Shown here in pieces: positions 8,188 through 18,000 of a DNA stretch of 64,000 nucleotides. Position 1 is the stretch's first letter. Each line of letters opens with the position of its first letter. Location: assembly GCA_004796375.1 (NCBI GenBank), contig QZLA01000226.1, forward strand, positions 1-64,000. The letters run 5' to 3'. Under the pieces are notes generated by a model. That model was not told the DNA's origin and made no database searches. It was given only the letters and a program-made list of their open reading frames with translations. The position numbers and the translations under genes were made by a program. The DNA comes from Desulfobacteraceae bacterium (GTDB taxonomy: Bacteria > Desulfobacterota > Desulfobacteria > Desulfobacterales > Desulfobacteraceae).

Positions 8188-9843
8188 ATGGTGAGGATTA
8201 AAGAGAAATATGATTATATTATTGTCGGTGGCGGATCAGCCGGGTGTGTTCTGGCAAACAGACTGAGTGAGGATCCCTCGAACAAGGTACTGGTGCTGGA
8301 GGCTGGCCGTCCGGATTATATCTGGGATGTATTTATCCACATGCCTGCAGGACTGACCATTCCCATTGGAAATAAGAATTATGACTGGTGCTATGAATCT
8401 GAACCGGAACCGTTCATGCACCAGAGAAAGGTGTTCCATGCCCGAGGAAAAATCCTGGGCGGTTCATCCAGTATTAACGGGATGATCTATATCCGGGGCA
8501 ATGCCATGGACTATGAAAAATGGGCCAGGGATGAGGGCATGGGACACTGGGATTATGCGCACAACCTTCCCTATTTTATCAAAGCGGAAAACCGTCTCAA
8601 AGGTCCGGATAACTATCACGGGACCAACGGACCGCTGATTCTCGAGACCGGTCCCTGTAAAAACCCCTTGTTCGGCGCATTCCTTGAAGCGGTCCAGCAG
8701 GCCGGCTACCCATTGACCGATGATGTGAACGGGTATCAGCAGGAGGGCTTCAGCCCCTTTGACAGGAACATTCATCGCGGCAGGCGTTTGAGTGCGGCCA
8801 GGGCCTATCTCCACCCGGTCATGAAACAAAGAAAAAACCTGGATGTCATCTGCCGGGCCTTCACCACGCGGATCCTGTTTGAAGGGAAGCGTGCCGTGGG
8901 GGTCGAGTTTGTCAAAGGTAAAAATACGCAGCAGGCCTATGGCGGAGAGGTGATCAGCTGCGGCGGCGCCATCAATTCGCCCCAGCTGCTTCAGTTGTCC
9001 GGTATCGGAAATGAAGAGGAACTCAAATCCCTTGGGGTCAATGTGATCCATGATCTTCCCGGTGTCGGCGAGAACATGCAGGATCACCTCGAGGTGTATG
9101 TCCAATACAAAAGCAAGAAGCCGGTGTCCATGAACCCGGCACTGAAGTGGTGGAAAAAGCCGTTTATCGGGTATCAGTGGCTGTTCCACAGAAGTGGCGC
9201 TGCCGCCACCAATCATTTTGAAGCCGGCGGATTCATCCGGACCAATGACGATGTTGAATATCCCAATGTCCAGTTTCATTTCCTGCCACTGGCCATCCGG
9301 TACGACGGCAGCCAGCCCAGCAGTGACCATGGTTACCAGGTCCATATCGGCCCCAACAACTCCGATGCCGTGGGATCCATCAAGATCAAATCCACGGATC
9401 CACGGGTGCACCCGGCCCTGAAATTCAACTACCTGTCCACGGACCAGGACCGGCGGGAATGGGTGGAGGCGATCCGGTGTGCCAGAAAGATATTGAACCA
9501 GCCGGCGTTTCAGGAGTTCAACGGGGGTGAGATTTCACCGGGTATGCATATTCAGACGGACGAGGATATCCTGGACTGGGTGGCCAAGGACGGTGAAACC
9601 GCATTGCATCCCTCGTGTACCTGTAAGATGGGTAAAGATGATATGGCTGTGGTGGATCCGGATTCCATGAAAGTCCACGGCATTGAGAATCTGCGGGTGG
9701 TGGATGCCTCGGTCATGCCCTATGTCACCAACGGGAATATTTACTCCCCAGTGATGATGATCGCGGAAAAAGCCAGTGACATGATTTTGGGCAATACCCT
9801 GGAACCCCCGTCAACTGCGGGATTTTACCGCCACTCTGCCTGA
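8188..9843 (+). CDS. GMC-family FAD-dependent alcohol dehydrogenase
   Basis: This 551-residue flavoprotein is related to choline and long-chain alcohol dehydrogenases and oxidises an alcohol to an aldehyde. An FAD-binding [13 protein letters not shown] lies near residue 16, both GMC signatures are present ([33 protein letters not shown]), and the active-site pair appears as the His of HPSCTCKMG and the Asn of [15 protein letters not shown]. The ATG at 8188 (or GTG at 8191) is preferred; GGGAGAGG lies immediately before it, and an upstream TTG at 8173 is also in frame. It follows the AOR gene after 26 bases. GMC enzymes are better known in aerobes, so its electron acceptor in this setting is open. 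Confidence 0.92.
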   Translation: MVRIKEKYDYIIVGGGSAGCVLANRLSEDPSNKVLVLEAGRPDYIWDVFIHMPAGLTIPIGNKNYDWCYESEPEPFMHQRKVFHARGKILGGSSSINGMIYIRGNAMDYEKWARDEGMGHWDYAHNLPYFIKAENRLKGPDNYHGTNGPLILETGPCKNPLFGAFLEAVQQAGYPLTDDVNGYQQEGFSPFDRNIHRGRRLSAARAYLHPVMKQRKNLDVICRAFTTRILFEGKRAVGVEFVKGKNTQQAYGGEVISCGGAINSPQLLQLSGIGNEEELKSLGVNVIHDLPGVGENMQDHLEVYVQYKSKKPVSMNPALKWWKKPFIGYQWLFHRSGAAATNHFEAGGFIRTNDDVEYPNVQFHFLPLAIRYDGSQPSSDHGYQVHIGPNNSDAVGSIKIKSTDPRVHPALKFNYLSTDQDRREWVEAIRCARKILNQPAFQEFNGGEISPGMHIQTDEDILDWVAKDGETALHPSCTCKMGKDDMAVVDPDSMKVHGIENLRVVDASVMPYVTNGNIYSPVMMIAEKASDMILGNTLEPPSTAGFYRHSA

Positions 9844-9871
9844 AGTGCATTACACGGGATAGCTGAATAGC

Positions 9872-9910
9872 AACCGGTCAGGCATGGATCAATGACCTCC
9901 CTGACCGGTT
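9872..9910 (+). terminator. Hairpin ending the Liv/AOR/GMC operon
   Basis: A perfect 11-base inverted repeat, AACCGGTCAGG (9872-9882) and CCTGACCGGTT (9900-9910), begins 28 bases after the GMC stop. Only a weakly T-rich tail (CACTTTATCC) follows. It lies between converging genes and could serve both strands. Confidence 0.55.
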
Positions 9911-9942
9911 CACTTTATCCAAAAAGGATCGTATAAAAGATT

Positions 9943-10113
9943 CTAAAACCGGATAAACCGGGCCGCTCCAAATCCGCCGGCAAATCCAAGAACCAGGGCC
10001 AGAACGATTTTCGCCGCAATTTTATTGGCAGCGGGTGTTTTCTTTACCCTGGCCGGTTTGGGGATTTTGGGGTCGTTGATGGTATCTTTCAGGCTTCGTT
10101 TAACAGAGGGCAT
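9943..10113 (-). CDS. 56-residue basic single-pass membrane protein
   Basis: This small gene starts at an ATG at 10113 behind an AAGGTG ribosome site and ends at a TAG at 9943. The product has a strongly basic N-terminal half (KPARVKKTPAANK) and one hydrophobic helix of about 18 residues (IVLALVLGFAGGFGAARF) at the C-terminal end. It lies 31 bases downstream of the ParA gene on the same strand. The family is not recognised. A basic tail on a membrane anchor next to a ParA suggests, but does not prove, that it is a membrane partner or ATPase activator of that ParA. Confidence 0.6.
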   Translation of the reverse strand: MPSVKRSLKDTINDPKIPKPARVKKTPAANKIAAKIVLALVLGFAGGFGAARFIRF

Positions 10114-10144
10114 GGTCACACCTTATGCAGTTGTCTTCACAGGG

Positions 10145-10759
10145 TTATAGGATTTCATTCATCACTGCCTTGAATTCTTTTGCAGATTTTGATCCGGGCG
10201 CATATTCAAAAATGGTCTGGCCCGATATCATGGCCTCCACAGCCGCTATTTTCTGAGTCACTTCGGTTTTGAATACAGTAAACGGATACTCAGCGAGTGC
10301 ATCTTTGGCTTCCCTGCCGATCCGGGTGCCCGGGATTTTCCGGTATACCAGGATGCGGGCGGACAGTTTTCTGTTTTTTTTCATCATCCGCTGAATCAAG
10401 GCCACGGTTTCATTGGCAGACCAGATATCCAGGGGAGAGGGCGAAATGGGAACAATGGTCAGGTCACTGACGGCCAGATTTTTAACGGTTGTGTTTTCAA
10501 GGGCAGGGGGAGAGTCAATGACCACGGCATCAAACTCTTTCTTCACTGCCTGGGCCTGTCGGGATGTCAGTGGCCGAACCTGGTGCCGGACCTGAAAGGG
10601 TGGATCAGGATTTACGGCCTGCCATTGAACCATACTGCCCTGGGGATCGGTATCCAGGAGCAACACGCTCTTTTTCAATGTGTTTAATGCACCGGCCAGA
10701 TTCACGGCAAGTGTTGTCTTTCCAACGCCGCCCTTCTGATTGACGATACTGATAATCAT
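10145..10759 (-). CDS. Orphan ParA/MinD-family ATPase
   Basis: This 204-residue protein is a short ParA of the deviant Walker A type: KGGVGKTT at about residues 9-16, LLLDTDPQG near 34-42 and VVIDSPP near 80. It lacks the N-terminal DNA-binding extension of plasmid P1-type ParA, so it resembles ParF or orphan chromosomal ParAs that position cargo such as chemoreceptor arrays or microcompartments. No ParB gene and no replication gene is adjacent. Instead it is flanked at 10 and 31 bases by two tiny membrane-protein genes. A role in positioning something at the membrane is an inference. Confidence 0.9.
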   Translation of the reverse strand: MIISIVNQKGGVGKTTLAVNLAGALNTLKKSVLLLDTDPQGSMVQWQAVNPDPPFQVRHQVRPLTSRQAQAVKKEFDAVVIDSPPALENTTVKNLAVSDLTIVPISPSPLDIWSANETVALIQRMMKKNRKLSARILVYRKIPGTRIGREAKDALAEYPFTVFKTEVTQKIAAVEAMISGQTIFEYAPGSKSAKEFKAVMNEIL

Positions 10760-10769
10760 GGCCAGGGAA

Positions 10770-10967
10770 TTATTTTTTTCTCGTGCTCAGATAATGGTGC
10801 CAGATGGAAAATCCCACCATGGTGATTCCTGCCCATGGGTGAAGCAGGCGGATCATCCTGGCTCCTGCAAATCCGGAGTAAACAGCCGCACCCATGGATA
10901 CGATCATGCCGGCCTTTGCCAGCTCCCTGGAGGTATCCAGCTTGTCGGTGTTGACGCTCGCTTTCAA
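10770..10967 (-). CDS. 65-residue membrane protein upstream of ParA
   Basis: This small protein has two hydrophobic stretches (about residues 19-37 and 41-59). The second contains [21 protein letters not shown], whose spaced His residues recall heme-ligating helices of small cytochrome b-like or DUF4405-type proteins. The start is supported by AAAGGAG 5 bases before the ATG. Its stop lies 10 bases before ParA, so the genes are surely co-transcribed. It could be a haem-binding or structural partner; neither is established. Confidence 0.65.
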   Translation of the reverse strand: MKASVNTDKLDTSRELAKAGMIVSMGAAVYSGFAGARMIRLLHPWAGITMVGFSIWHHYLSTRKK

Positions 10968-11138
10968 TGAGAACTCCTTTAGTTTTTGGTGAGCGGGTTG
11001 TTAGTTAGACCTACCATACCGATTTTATGTTTGCAAATATTTAATTCCGGCAAATTCCCTTGACCGGGTGCCTGCAGTTTTGCATAGTGTTGCCAGGCCG
11101 GTTTTGGAATACACAGAATCCATGGATGGGAGGCTTGT

Positions 11139-11461
11139 GTGAGAAAAACGTTTTATCTTTACGGCCGGAGTAAACAATTACCCAAACCGGTGAAAAAGGG
11201 GGTGAAACAGGCGTCGGGATATCGTTACCGCTGCTGGTCCGGGAAGAGCTCCCCTTTTTCTCTGACCCCCCAAGACGGACGGAACCCGGCACTCCGGGTA
11301 AACTGTTCAAGAAGATCCTGCCGAAGAATCTGGGCAGTGCCCTGTTTGATATCACCCCGCCCGTGGGGTGGCGCCTTGACATCGATGCTTCGGTATATGA
11401 TCAGCACCCGGTGCTGTATTTGTCTGGTGCGTTATTCACCATTGATATCCAGCGCTGGTAG
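11139..11461 (+). pseudogene. Small gene split by a -1 frameshift at A AAG GGG
   Basis: A GTG start at 11139 with GGGAGG 5 bases upstream opens a frame reading MRKTFYLYGRSKQLPKPVKKG. A second frame, lacking any usual start codon, reads on from GETGVGISLPLLVREELPFF and ends with LFTIDIQRW at a TAG (11459-11461). The two frames join exactly by a -1 slip at the heptamer A AAG GGG (11195-11201), inside an A5G5 run, giving a 107-residue product. The join may reflect programmed slippage, an indel in the sequence or a decayed gene. The protein family is not recognised. Confidence 0.45.
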
Positions 11462-11482
11462 ATCACCCGGCTGACTTCGCTG

Positions 11483-12223
11483 CTAAAAGGTCAACCGCTT
11501 TTTTATCATCATGGGTTCATACCCGAATATCGCATTCAGGTGATGCAGCAGGGCATGCTGGCCCTCATTGTGCCAGAGATGTGTAATGGCGCTCTCAGCG
11601 TTTCCATAACGTTCCAGCATCGCGGGGATATCAAGGCCGTCAACAGGTTGATCGGCCAGTGCTTCATCAATCAATCCCAGCCACAGTGCGCTGACCCCCA
11701 TGATATAGGCGGGCCAGTGTCTCTGCATGGCAGGGCTCCAGGAACGGTCACTGGTATCTTCAATCCGCGGGTTCCGCGACCTGGACGGTTTGTCCATGAT
11801 TACCTTTTCGATCAATCCGTGATTCAGGGCCGAATCAAGCACCGGGTGCTTTTCCAGGTCTGACATCACGCTTTGGGCGGTGCGTTCATCCGTATAAACC
11901 ATGAAGCTGAACTGGTGACCTGACCGGTCCCGGGCAGCCCGGCGGTGGAACCGCCACAATTGGATATCCCTGGAATGGTCTGTCAGGAGCGGTTTGATGA
12001 TGGCATGGGCGATCAGCAGATCAGCGGTAAAATTGATCCGGGTATTTTCGGGCCAGTGGATTTTGAACCGGCATTTGAACCAGCCCATGGCCATATTTGT
12101 TTCTGTCGTCTCTTGAGTTGAAATGTTCAGTCCCGGGCGGATTGGAGAAGGAGGTTCAGGTGCACAGGCGCTTAACAGCACCAGGAAAATAAACATATAA
12201 AGATATAAGGTTTTTCTTGCCAT
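11483..12223 (-). CDS. Lipoprotein of unknown function
   Basis: This 246-residue protein starts with a short basic N-terminus and a hydrophobic segment ending in a lipobox (LLSAC, Cys about residue 19), followed by a Pro-rich linker (APEPPSPIRPG). It should be anchored to the periplasmic face of a membrane. The remainder is polar and rich in His, Arg and Trp, with no motif I recognise. The ATG at 12223 is preferred over a GTG three codons earlier. It is convergent with the frameshifted small gene and divergent from the dehydrogenase. Confidence 0.7.
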   Translation of the reverse strand: MARKTLYLYMFIFLVLLSACAPEPPSPIRPGLNISTQETTETNMAMGWFKCRFKIHWPENTRINFTADLLIAHAIIKPLLTDHSRDIQLWRFHRRAARDRSGHQFSFMVYTDERTAQSVMSDLEKHPVLDSALNHGLIEKVIMDKPSRSRNPRIEDTSDRSWSPAMQRHWPAYIMGVSALWLGLIDEALADQPVDGLDIPAMLERYGNAESAITHLWHNEGQHALLHHLNAIFGYEPMMIKKRLTF

Positions 12224-12468
12224 GGCCGTCACCAGGTGGATATGGGTATAAAGATACCCGGAACTCTAACATGTTTTTACCGGTTAAAGAAGTCTTGAGC
12301 GACATTGCAGTCAAACCGGTATGCATCGTTTTTTAACCTCCTGTACTCAGTGTTTAATCTCTTTACAGATAAATGTTATATTGCTAAGGAGCATGAAGCG
12401 ATGCCGTTTGTCTGTCATAGTAAATAAGCGCTTTTAATGTTACTCCGTGTGAATTGAGAGATATTGGG

Positions 12469-13467
12469 ATGAAAATACTCAGAACTGATATGGAACTTGA
12501 AGTTCCGCTTGTAGACAAAACGCTAAAGAATTGGGGACATCAATTACGGCTTGTTCCGGATCACATCAGTGAAGATGAACTTTGTCATGTGGTGGCTGAC
12601 TGTGAACTGGTGCTCATGTGCTACACCCCCATTACGGCCAAGGTGATAAAATCCGCCTCAAGGCTGAAGGGCATTGTCAAATATGGTGTGGGGATTGATG
12701 CAATTGATATTCAGGCAGCACATGCAAAGGGTATCACTGTAGTAAATATTCCGGAATATGCAGAGGAAACAGTTGCTGAAGGCGCCTTTGCCATGCTTCT
12801 GTCTCTGGCCAAAAGGATGCCGGAAATTCAAAGCACCATGAAACACCATTCGTGGGCCTGGCCTGAATCCAGGTGGCTGGGGAGTGATATCAATGGGAAA
12901 ACCGTGGGCCTTGTCGGGTGCGGAAAGATCGGCTCGAGTATGGCGCGTATGGCAGGCCAGGGATTTCGTGCCCGGGTCGTCGGTTATGACCCTTTCCTGA
13001 CGGCGGAAGATATGCGTGGAAAAGGTATCGAAAAATTCAACAGTTTACAGAAAATGCTTTCCATCTGCGACTTTGTTTCCATTCATGCCGTATTGAACCC
13101 CGAGACCCTGCACCTCATGGGCAGGGATGAACTCAAGTCGATGAAGCCGACAGCATTCCTGGTTAATTCCGCCCGTGGTGCACTGGTTGATGAGACAGCC
13201 CTGCTCGGAGCGCTCAAAGACGGGCGCATTGCCGGTGCAGGATTGGATGTTTACAGCATGGAACCACTGAATAAAAAGGATCATCCATTGCGTGAGCTGT
13301 ACCAAATGGAAAATGTTATCCTGTTTCCACACCTCACCTTTTATACCCGGGAAGCGATGCAGCGGCTGGAGGAGGAAACCCTTGAACGATGCCTTGAAAT
13401 CATTGAGGGCCGGCCGGTTACCATCAAATCGACAGATCCCCGTTTGAATAGAGACGCGCGTTCTTGA
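12469..13467 (+). CDS. D-2-hydroxyacid dehydrogenase (phosphoglycerate dehydrogenase-like)
   Basis: This 332-residue NAD-dependent oxidoreductase interconverts 2-keto acids and D-2-hydroxy acids. The nucleotide fold shows VGLVGCGKIGSSMARM near residue 145. The catalytic set is present: an Arg in NSARGALVDE, a Glu further on, and a His in LFPHLTFYTREA near the C-terminus. It lacks the C-terminal ACT regulatory domain of many serine-pathway SerA proteins. The ATG at 12469 is chosen over an in-frame TTG at 12454. The following reductase and acetyltransferase genes are spaced closely enough to share a transcript. The exact substrate is not evident. Confidence 0.88.
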   Translation: MKILRTDMELEVPLVDKTLKNWGHQLRLVPDHISEDELCHVVADCELVLMCYTPITAKVIKSASRLKGIVKYGVGIDAIDIQAAHAKGITVVNIPEYAEETVAEGAFAMLLSLAKRMPEIQSTMKHHSWAWPESRWLGSDINGKTVGLVGCGKIGSSMARMAGQGFRARVVGYDPFLTAEDMRGKGIEKFNSLQKMLSICDFVSIHAVLNPETLHLMGRDELKSMKPTAFLVNSARGALVDETALLGALKDGRIAGAGLDVYSMEPLNKKDHPLRELYQMENVILFPHLTFYTREAMQRLEEETLERCLEIIEGRPVTIKSTDPRLNRDARS

Positions 13468-13520
13468 ATGGCGATTGATCCTAAACGTAACATGAATCTT
13501 AAATGATCAGGGGGTTCAGT

Positions 13521-14156
13521 ATGAATGTTTTATCACTTTTTGGCGGTCCCCGTAAAAAAGGGAACACCGCAACCGTCCTGGGTTGGGTTGAAAATGAACT
13601 GCAGGCGCTTGGTCACCAGACCGAACGTATCTTTCTTGGAAGCAAGACAGTGAACGGGTGTCTGGGGTGCATGACATGTAAGGACAACGCGGATGAGCCC
13701 GGGTGCATCCAGAAAGACGACGGCGCAGAGATTATCCGGAAAATCACGGCAAGCGATGCGGTTCTCTTTGTATCCCCACTGTATTTCTGGGGATTCAGTG
13801 CACAGATGAAAGCCTTGGTGGACAGGTGTTTCTGTCTTCATAGAGGGGTGTGCGGATCCAGCGGGCACACCTCTTTTGTTGAAGGCCAGCGGCAGGCCCT
13901 GATCGTTACGGCGGCTGATCCTTTTGAAAACAATGCCGAACAACTGCTGACCAGTTTTCAGCGAATGCTGGTATACAGCAAAGCGTCATGCGCCGGAGAA
14001 TTCCTGGTCCACAACTGTAAGGAACCTGATCAGCTCGGCAGCGACATCAAAAAGGATGCAACCCGGTTTGCACGCCAGATGTTCAATGATCGAGAGGCAC
14101 CATATGCCATTCTGATTCCGGGAGGCGCACCCCATTGGGTGCCCAAGGCGGATTAA
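13521..14156 (+). CDS. Flavodoxin-fold NAD(P)H:FMN reductase with Cys-rich loop
   Basis: This 211-residue protein has a flavodoxin-like fold: the FMN phosphate loop [13 protein letters not shown] near residue 8 and SPLYFWGFSAQMKALVDR near 85. A Cys-rich loop (GCLGCMTCKD...GC) lies about residues 45-62, as in iron-sulfur flavoproteins of anaerobes, so it may carry an Fe-S cluster or a redox dithiol. AGGGGG 6 bases before the ATG supports the start. It shares order and motifs with the gene at 54663, so the two are paralogues. Only 4 bases separate it from the acetyltransferase gene. The physiological substrate is unknown. Confidence 0.85.
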   Translation: MNVLSLFGGPRKKGNTATVLGWVENELQALGHQTERIFLGSKTVNGCLGCMTCKDNADEPGCIQKDDGAEIIRKITASDAVLFVSPLYFWGFSAQMKALVDRCFCLHRGVCGSSGHTSFVEGQRQALIVTAADPFENNAEQLLTSFQRMLVYSKASCAGEFLVHNCKEPDQLGSDIKKDATRFARQMFNDREAPYAILIPGGAPHWVPKAD

Positions 14157-14160
14157 GGCA

Positions 14161-15027
14161 ATGGAGCTGTTCCTGAGAACCGAATACTGGGATGATCAGA
14201 AGGCCCGGGAAGGGTTTAAGGTATTTATCAAACAGATCCACAATCTTGACTTTACGGCTTGGGAATCTGCCGGGTACTGGGATGACTGCTATACGCCCTT
14301 TTCTTTTTTCAAGGGAGGTCAGGTGGTTTCCAGTGTGTGCATCTATCTTCTTGATGCAGTGATCCATGGGGCACACACACCGATTGCCCAGATATCCGGC
14401 GTGGGTACAGATCCCTATTTGAGGCGCCAGGGCCTGAACCGGACACTCACGGAGCAGGCACTGGCATGGGCAGAGGATAAAACCCGTAACGGTTTTTTTC
14501 TGTTTGCAGACAGGGGGGCGGTTCCCTATTACAAGGCCTTGGGGTTCTATCCGGTCACAGCGTATGTGGAACAGGTGAACGCCTTCAGGGTTAAGCCTGC
14601 CAGCGGGATGGTAAAGCTTGATCCGGCCCGGCCCCAAGACCTTCAGAAGATAGATACCTATGCAGCAAACAGGGCGCCTGTCTCAGATATATTCAGTATA
14701 ATGAATAAAAAACTGCTCATGTTTCATGTGCTTTATTCATTCCGGGATCATCTCTTTGAAATTCCGGCATTGGAATGCCTGGTCTCTATCGAGCACAAAG
14801 GGGACACTCTCAATGTTTATGAGATCATCGGAGCACGGATCCCGACCTTAGAAGAACTCTATCCCTATATCACCAGCACTCGGGAAAGCGTTGTCACGTT
14901 TCATTTTCATACAGACAAACTCGGGGTTAAGAAGGCAGTCCCAACACCGGTTGCCAGCAGCAACGGGTTTGCAAAGGGGCCGTTTCCTTTTGAGCGGCCG
15001 GTATTTCCATTTACGTCACATGCATAG
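14161..15027 (+). CDS. GNAT-family N-acetyltransferase
   Basis: This 288-residue predicted acyltransferase has a GNAT core at about residues 50-145. The acetyl-CoA loop is seen as GVGTDPYLRRQGLNRTLTEQAL, followed by FADRGAVPYYKALGFYPV. A C-terminal part of about 140 residues resembles the extra domain of Eis-like GNAT proteins only loosely. It starts 4 bases after the flavodoxin-fold reductase stop and is therefore probably translated with it. The acceptor substrate is unknown. Confidence 0.82.
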   Translation: MELFLRTEYWDDQKAREGFKVFIKQIHNLDFTAWESAGYWDDCYTPFSFFKGGQVVSSVCIYLLDAVIHGAHTPIAQISGVGTDPYLRRQGLNRTLTEQALAWAEDKTRNGFFLFADRGAVPYYKALGFYPVTAYVEQVNAFRVKPASGMVKLDPARPQDLQKIDTYAANRAPVSDIFSIMNKKLLMFHVLYSFRDHLFEIPALECLVSIEHKGDTLNVYEIIGARIPTLEELYPYITSTRESVVTFHFHTDKLGVKKAVPTPVASSNGFAKGPFPFERPVFPFTSHA

Positions 15028-15061
15028 GACTTGACAGCGAATTGAACAGGATAAAGACATC

Positions 15062-18000
15062 ATGAACCCCACACTCTACTCGCTTAAAAAAGATCTTGAC
15101 CAGCTGAAATCAGATTTTTCAAAACGGGCGTATGAACTGGAGCGACGGATCCGGCTGTTGGAAAGGGAGCAGGATCATAAAAAACGGCCTGAACCGCCGC
15201 TGGATCCGCCACCTCTGGAACCGGATCATATTGACCCGGATTTAGAGGGCTCAATCACTGAAAAATGGGTGACCGTGCCGGTTGCCCCGACAGAACAGCC
15301 GGCAGATGCTCAGACCGTTTTACAGCTTGAAGAAAACCAGGGCACCGGGCCTGTGACGCCCGTGGACCAAAAGGAGGCCGGGAAAACCATATTAACCGGT
15401 TTGTTTGAACATCTCCTGCCTGTTTTGGGGCCGTTTACGGGCCTACTGGGAAAATTGGTCAAGGCTTACCGGCATTATCATTCCCAGGGCAAGGCACCGG
15501 TCTTCTTCATGACCATTGCCGGTATTCTGGCCCTGGTCACGGGCATGGGATATCTTCTGCAGTATTCATTTTCAGCGTTCCTCGGTCCTGTCGGAAAAGT
15601 GTCCTTTGGTTTTATTAGTGCCGTACTGATTATCATGTGTGGAATCATTATCAGCAGGAAACGACCGGAGATGGATGACTATGCCTCCAGCCTGATCGGG
15701 CTTGGGGTGATTATTTCCTACCTGTGCGCATATTTTACCGGACCGTTTTACCACCTGTTGCCGGATATCGGTACATTTGGTTTGCTGGTGATATTGACCG
15801 GTGCAGCCTATGGACTGGCCGTGGCTTTCCAGACCCGTGTCGTGGCAGTGATCAGTCTTTTAGGCGGGGCACTTGCCCCTTTGCTCATGGCCGGTGCAGT
15901 CCAGTCTCCCCAGGTCTATCTGGCTTATATCCTGATCCTTGCGGCGGCCATGCTGGTCCTTTCTCATCAAATTCAATGGTCCACGCTGGCTCACCTGAAC
16001 ATGGCCGTCAGTTTTATCGTGATTGAATCAACCGTCATGGCCTTGCCGTCCTTTGGTCCGACACCGGTTATCCTGCTGTTGATCTTTCACCTGTTTTACT
16101 ACCTGTTTTTCGGGTTCACCGGACTCCAGGTGTTACACCAGGCATCATTGACCCGGGTGAGTGCGGTCCTGTTCAGTTCCAACCTGTTCTTTTTCCTGAT
16201 CCTGGTCCCCCAGGTGGTTTTCAGGGGCAAGGTTATCGGCGGCATTTATCTCTTGAATGCAGTGTTGGCAGCTTTGATATTCCCCATCATCCCTGCGCTA
16301 ATGAAAAGAGCAGGTTCTGAGCAGAAGTCCAGAGAAATTCTTCAAATGATTTGTATCCTCTCTGCCGGGCTGTTTACCGGTCTGGGTATCCTTTCCCTGA
16401 CCATGCCGGAACTGTTGGGCCTGGTCTGGGGCGTTGAGGCATTGCTGCTGATGTATCTTGCCAACCGTTACCGGATGTTTCAGGTAAGGGTTGAGTCCTA
16501 TGTGATCCTGGTGCTCTCTTTGTTCTTTTCATTATATTACGGAGTGTCGTGGGTTCTGGATTCCATGGCCCCGGTGCCTCAAATCATTCAACTCAGTTGG
16601 GATCACGGGTGGATCAACCTGGTATTTGCCAGTGCTGTTTTAGGGGCGTTTGTCTTTCTGATGGAGAGATCAAAATCAATGTTGCGCCCGGTGGAGGAAA
16701 AGGGAATGATTTTGGGCAATGAAATGCTGTCCGTTATTCTGTCCCTTGTTTTTCTGACAACGGTGGGGCTGTTCTGGACCGCCGGGATATGGCTGCTTGC
16801 CGTGGTTCCCATGATCGCTCTTGTCTACCGGTCCAAAGTCTGTAAACTTTGGTTCACGGAATATTTCGCACACGCCCACTTGATCCTGCTTTTTATTCCC
16901 ATGGTGATCAGCGCCATGACCGTGGAGAGCCTGTACTTTTCAGAACAGGTCCTGATCGGAAAAATCGCCCGGGCAGAAGCGTTTTTTTGCCTGCTGCTGA
17001 TCGCGGAATTTTATCGTCGGCTTCACCCGGACAGCCGGCTGAGAGCATTCACAGAAGGGTTGCGGCACACCTTTTATCTCCTGATTCCCCTGTCCCTGCT
17101 TCCGTGGGTCTGGCACTGGCATGTCAAGTTTTTTCCCATGGCAGTATGGGGGGCTGCCGGTATCTGTCTGGTCTTATACCGGATATTTCAATACAAGTCC
17201 CTCTGCGTGGAGCTTTACGGATTGGTTATCAGTGCCAGCCTGGTTTCGATCCTGGCTTGCGCATGGGTGGAGTTTTTCAGATGGGACGGGTATGCGTTTC
17301 AAGGCCTGACTGCCGGGCTGGTGTTTTATGCGGCAGTGATGTTTTTGTGGAAGGGGTGGGAAAAGACACCTGCTGGCACGCCACCCTTTATACAGATCCG
17401 GGGTGCCTTATCCCGGGTTTTTACCCTGGCCTTTTATTACCTGGGCATTTTCTGTTTTATCCTGGCCTATGCCGTAAATGGATCGGCAGCCCTGGCCCTG
17501 GTGCTGATGACCGGCTATTTTTTATTGATCTATACACTCGCGCCCGGGGTTGGGCCGCTGGTACAAAATCACCGGGTGCTGTTTTCAATCATTGCCCTGT
17601 GTGCTGCAGGACTGATCACCACTCACCTGGCCGGGGTGTTGGGCCTGCATTATATGTCAGCAAAAGGGTTTACATGGCTTCACCGGCTCGGGCTGTATAA
17701 TATACTGATCCTGGGCATGTACGGCATGATCCTCTTCCAGAAAAGACCCCACTTCAGGGAAGCCATGGAGAAACTCGGTGGGGGGTATCTCCATTTCTGG
17801 GTTTTTCACATACTGGCAGGATTCACCTATGTCATCACGCTCGGCCGGGTATTCAACCAGGGTTTTGGGCCGGCATTGTCTGTGGGCCTGGTGCTTCATG
17901 CCACCGTGGTCTTGTTTTTGACCCTGAAAGAGCGGTTTCAAAAATTGATCTATCTTGCGGTGATTCTTTACGGGACTGCAGCCTTAAAAGTCATCCTGTT

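Noticed and set aside
11041-11382. A 113-codon open frame on the minus strand
   Set aside because: It lies antisense to the better supported frameshifted plus-strand gene and its composition (Ser/Arg/Pro-rich, no motif) is that of a shadow frame.
12393-12434. A 14-codon plus-strand frame behind AAGGAG upstream of the hydroxyacid dehydrogenase
   Set aside because: Its ribosome site is only 1 base from the ATG and an 8-codon alternative fits better; neither gives a recognisable leader peptide.
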